A DNA stretch of 64,000 nt, from contig OX393579.1 in assembly GCA_947652605.1 (NCBI GenBank), positions 25,813,674-25,877,673 of the forward strand, written 5' to 3'. The notes beneath the pieces are model-generated. The model was not told the origin of the DNA. It saw nothing but the letters and a program-made list of their open reading frames with translations, and searched no databases. The position numbers and the translations under genes were made by a program. Positions within the stretch are counted from its first letter, which is position 1, and every line of letters begins with the position of its first letter. This DNA is from Elmis aenea (taxonomy: Eukaryota; Arthropoda; Insecta; Coleoptera; Elmidae). Shown here piece after piece: positions 61,452-64,000 of this stretch.

Positions 61452-62071
61452 CAGGGTCGTCCCCATAGGGCCACTAATGGGATCTCGTAAACGATAAGAG
61501 CTACAAAGAAGTTTAAATTAGACAAATTGTTTCTCTCTCCGAGACCTATTCAGTGATGCTTTAATGTTTTAAAAAAGTTCCATGGCACACCAAATAATAA
61601 ACAAAAATCCAATTTTTAAAAAAATCCCTAATAACTCGGTTATACTTGATGGTACAAAAATATTTTTGGAGAAAAAGTTGTAGTTTTCTTACGCACTTTA
61701 AAATGAAAACTTTTATTTGTTTCAATATTGTTTAAATTCATGGCATTCTATAGCTTCATAGAGACTTTTTGATGAATTTTATTTGTTTTGAGCCTAAATA
61801 TAAAAGTAAATACATTAAACCTTATATCATTGAAAAGAGGGATCTAATGCTTTCCCATGAAGTCATAACCAACTAGGATAATCGAGTTAGTAACGATTAA
61901 AAAAAAAGTATTTTGATTTTTATTAGCTAGCGTGCAATGAAACTTTTTTTAAACATTGAAGCATCACTGAACAGGTCTTCTAAAGGGAAACAATTTGTCT
62001 AATTTAAACTTCTTTGTAACTCTTACCGTTTACGAGATCTCATTAGTGGCCGTTCTATGGGGACAACTCTG
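61452..62071. mobile_element. foldback element in intron 12 (8500-9258 family)
   Basis: CAGGGTCGTCCCCATAGGG to GGACAACTCTG|TA, with the full arms of the family ('gggatctcgtaaacgataag', 'caaagaagtttaaattagac', 'ccatggcac'). It begins only 86 bp after the exon 12 donor. Central part as in 8500-9258 ('agcttcatagagactttttg'). Confidence 0.8.
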
Positions 62072-62408
62072 TATATTAACACACGCTAACTTGCAAACAT
62101 GCGAGTTCTCATATAAACGGAACGAAACACATACACAACGAAATAAAAGTAAGCAAAGATATTCAGTAAACTCAGTTCAATATTATTTATGCAACGTACT
62201 TTCGGTAGTACAGATAAATGTTAGAAAAGGGTTTACGAAACGATAAACTACGAGTGAAAAATTAATATTTAATTATCTAGACAGCTTTGTTATTAACCAA
62301 TGTTGGATGTGAACGCATTATCAAGAAAATCATAAATATTTTTTTGTTACATCACGACTTTTCCAATCGTCTTCACAAGCCTTAATCCAACCGATGGCAA
62401 CATCAAAA

Positions 62409-62500
62409 CAGGGCCGGTTTTACCATAAGGCGAATCTAGGCAATTGCATAGGGGCGCCAAGACACGGGGGCCCCAGCCTTACTAAAAAAAAAAGATGATG
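62409..62500. mobile_element. left end of a CAGGGCCGGTTTTACC hAT element
   Basis: CAGGGCCGGTTTTACCATAAG then 'cgaatctaggcaattgcat' and 'aggggcgcc', matching the end of the 744-1723 family. The right end is not found before 64000; it may be deleted or outside the window. Confidence 0.5.
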
Positions 62501-62749
62501 AGTTTGAAAAAATATTAACAAATCCGGAAAATATCGTTTAGATTTAGGTGTAATGTATAATTTTGAACAAGAAAGAGTTCGACTTAAAAAAAAAACAGTT
62601 TTTGTATGAAGCAGCGGATGAAATAGTAGCGGATTTTAAACAAAAATTAAGGGTATACTTGATTATTTTAATTATTGATTACGCAATTGCATTTGTTGAT
62701 GAAAAAAATCATCATGTCTATAAATAATAAAAAGTATTTTTTTTAACCT

Positions 62750-64000
62750 ATACAGGGTGTAGAATGGGAGATTTAAGGTCTCAGGTAGACGATATTGATG
62801 CTTGAAAAATTGCTTGGTTTTGTATTGTTTATTGCGATTGTTTCTTCTGGGTTGAAGCTACTATCGCCTTTTGAGAACGTAAGGCTATAAGTAGTAATAA
62901 ACAGAGTGTGTCTACCTAGTGCGTATTTCCTTCGTATTTCTTTTATTAGTCAATGTAGAAAAAAGGTTTAAATGTGAAGTTGTTTGAGATTAATAATTGT
63001 ATAATTTACATTTAACTAAACTGAGTGTTTCATTTAGCGTACCAACATGAAACTTTATTAATTTAAATAGAACACCCTGAATATTAATGATTTTTTAAAT
63101 ACCAAATTAAATTCTTTTTTAAAAATGTTTGGGCTTTTTTACTTGAAATTAACAGTTTTTGAACTAATTATCTTTTTTTGCAAATATTACATCATAAACT
63201 TTAAAAAATATCAATATTTCAAAACTTAACAGTGCCAGTAAAAATGAAATTGGAAAATTAACAACTCTCTTACATTGGCTGCTGATCAGTTTAGCTTTTA
63301 AAATATTAAATAATACACATAAGACATAAGTGTTTTTTGATAAGTTTCCGAATCTGTATAGTGTTCCGTGATTTGATTTAACCTTATGCTTATGGCACCA
63401 TCGTTTGGTTATCGCCAAAAATGCAGTTTACTGACAGGATCAAGTCAAATATTAGTAACATTTGACTTAATAGAAAATAGAAGTCTACCTGACGAGACTT
63501 GGCGTTGTAACTGCAGTGCAAACAGCAAGTGTTGGGTGCCTCTGTAAAAAAAAAAACACTGTAGGAATCTACACGTTTATGAAACCTTTTTGTTTAATTT
63601 TTATTGCTTAAAATCCATATTCAAATTTGCGGAGCACCTTTAACTGACACTCTACAAGTCTACACTCTAATATGAGTATGAACTTCGCGACTCCTCCAAT
63701 GTACAGGGTGGGTAAATTTCGATGTTTTAATAGAAATAAATGCCTATATGAAAATAAGAAAACAACGATATAATCGGAATCTGCAGTAATGTACTTCATT
63801 TATTGTAGTTTATTTATTATCACAACAACAAATTACAAAACCTTCGTAACTTGTACCAAATGACTTTTAAAAGGTTTTACACCTTGTTTTGTTTTTGTTT
63901 TCACAGCCTACTATAATTTTGTTTAAAAAAAAACACTAAAAAACTTTCGCAACTTACATATTATTGAAAATAACTACATCAACCCTTATATATTTGGAAT
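62750..64000. other. intron 12 remainder with foldback fragments and an empty site
   Basis: TA|CAGGGTGTAGAATGGG at 62753 and TGTA|CAGGGTGGGTAAATT at 63703 are single ends of two foldback copies. 62908-63080 resembles 10990-11240 and 41080-41230. 63880-64000 matches the host sequence around 39282-39809 without the insertion. No coding exon is visible, so the peptidase gene continues to the right. Confidence 0.5.

Overview
The window looks like nuclear DNA from an insect, possibly a beetle. It is AT-rich, its introns range from 55 bp to 22 kb, and it is packed with nested hAT, Tc1/mariner, PIF/Harbinger, Jockey and long-inverted-repeat (foldback) elements. The insect call is firm from gene family and repeat content; the order is a guess. 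No bacterial-type genes, operons or CRISPR arrays are present.

There is one real protein-coding gene: a plus-strand M13-family metalloendopeptidase (neprilysin / endothelin-converting-enzyme type). I can trace twelve coding exons, 5467-5785 to 61366, that join in one open frame of 696 codons with GT..AG introns and consistent phases. The protein is type II membrane-bound: a cytoplasmic tail of about 75 residues, one membrane anchor, a Cys-rich stalk, then the ectodomain with NAFY (580-583), the zinc site HEITH (621-625) and ENIAD (683-687). The last roughly 100 codons, including the expected distal catalytic His and C-terminal CxxW-type tail, lie beyond position 64000.

Layout: 1-4830 is upstream DNA with an old hAT element, a foldback element and a hairpin repeat. 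4830-5466 is the probable promoter and leader, with a short upstream ORF that ends directly against the start codon. Intron 1 (5786-28067) and intron 2 (28113-44814) surround a 45-nt exon 2 and hold most of the mobile DNA. Exons 3-12 lie in 44815-61366, with three tiny introns (74, 55 and 55 bp) between larger ones that also carry elements.

The main non-genic result is a stratigraphy of transposons. At least fourteen elements have hAT-like ends (C/T-A-G-N-G or TAAGG) and 6-8 of 8 matching bases in the flanking duplications; six duplications are perfect. About fifteen foldback elements have ends TA-CAGGGTG or TA-CCGGGTG. For one of them the window itself holds a paralogous empty site (63961-64000) showing insertion at TA. 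Several loci are nested three deep. I found no evidence of a new cellular system; the notable features are the foldback families, the motif-filled hAT elements, a perfect 65-bp-arm hairpin and the upstream ORF of the peptidase gene.
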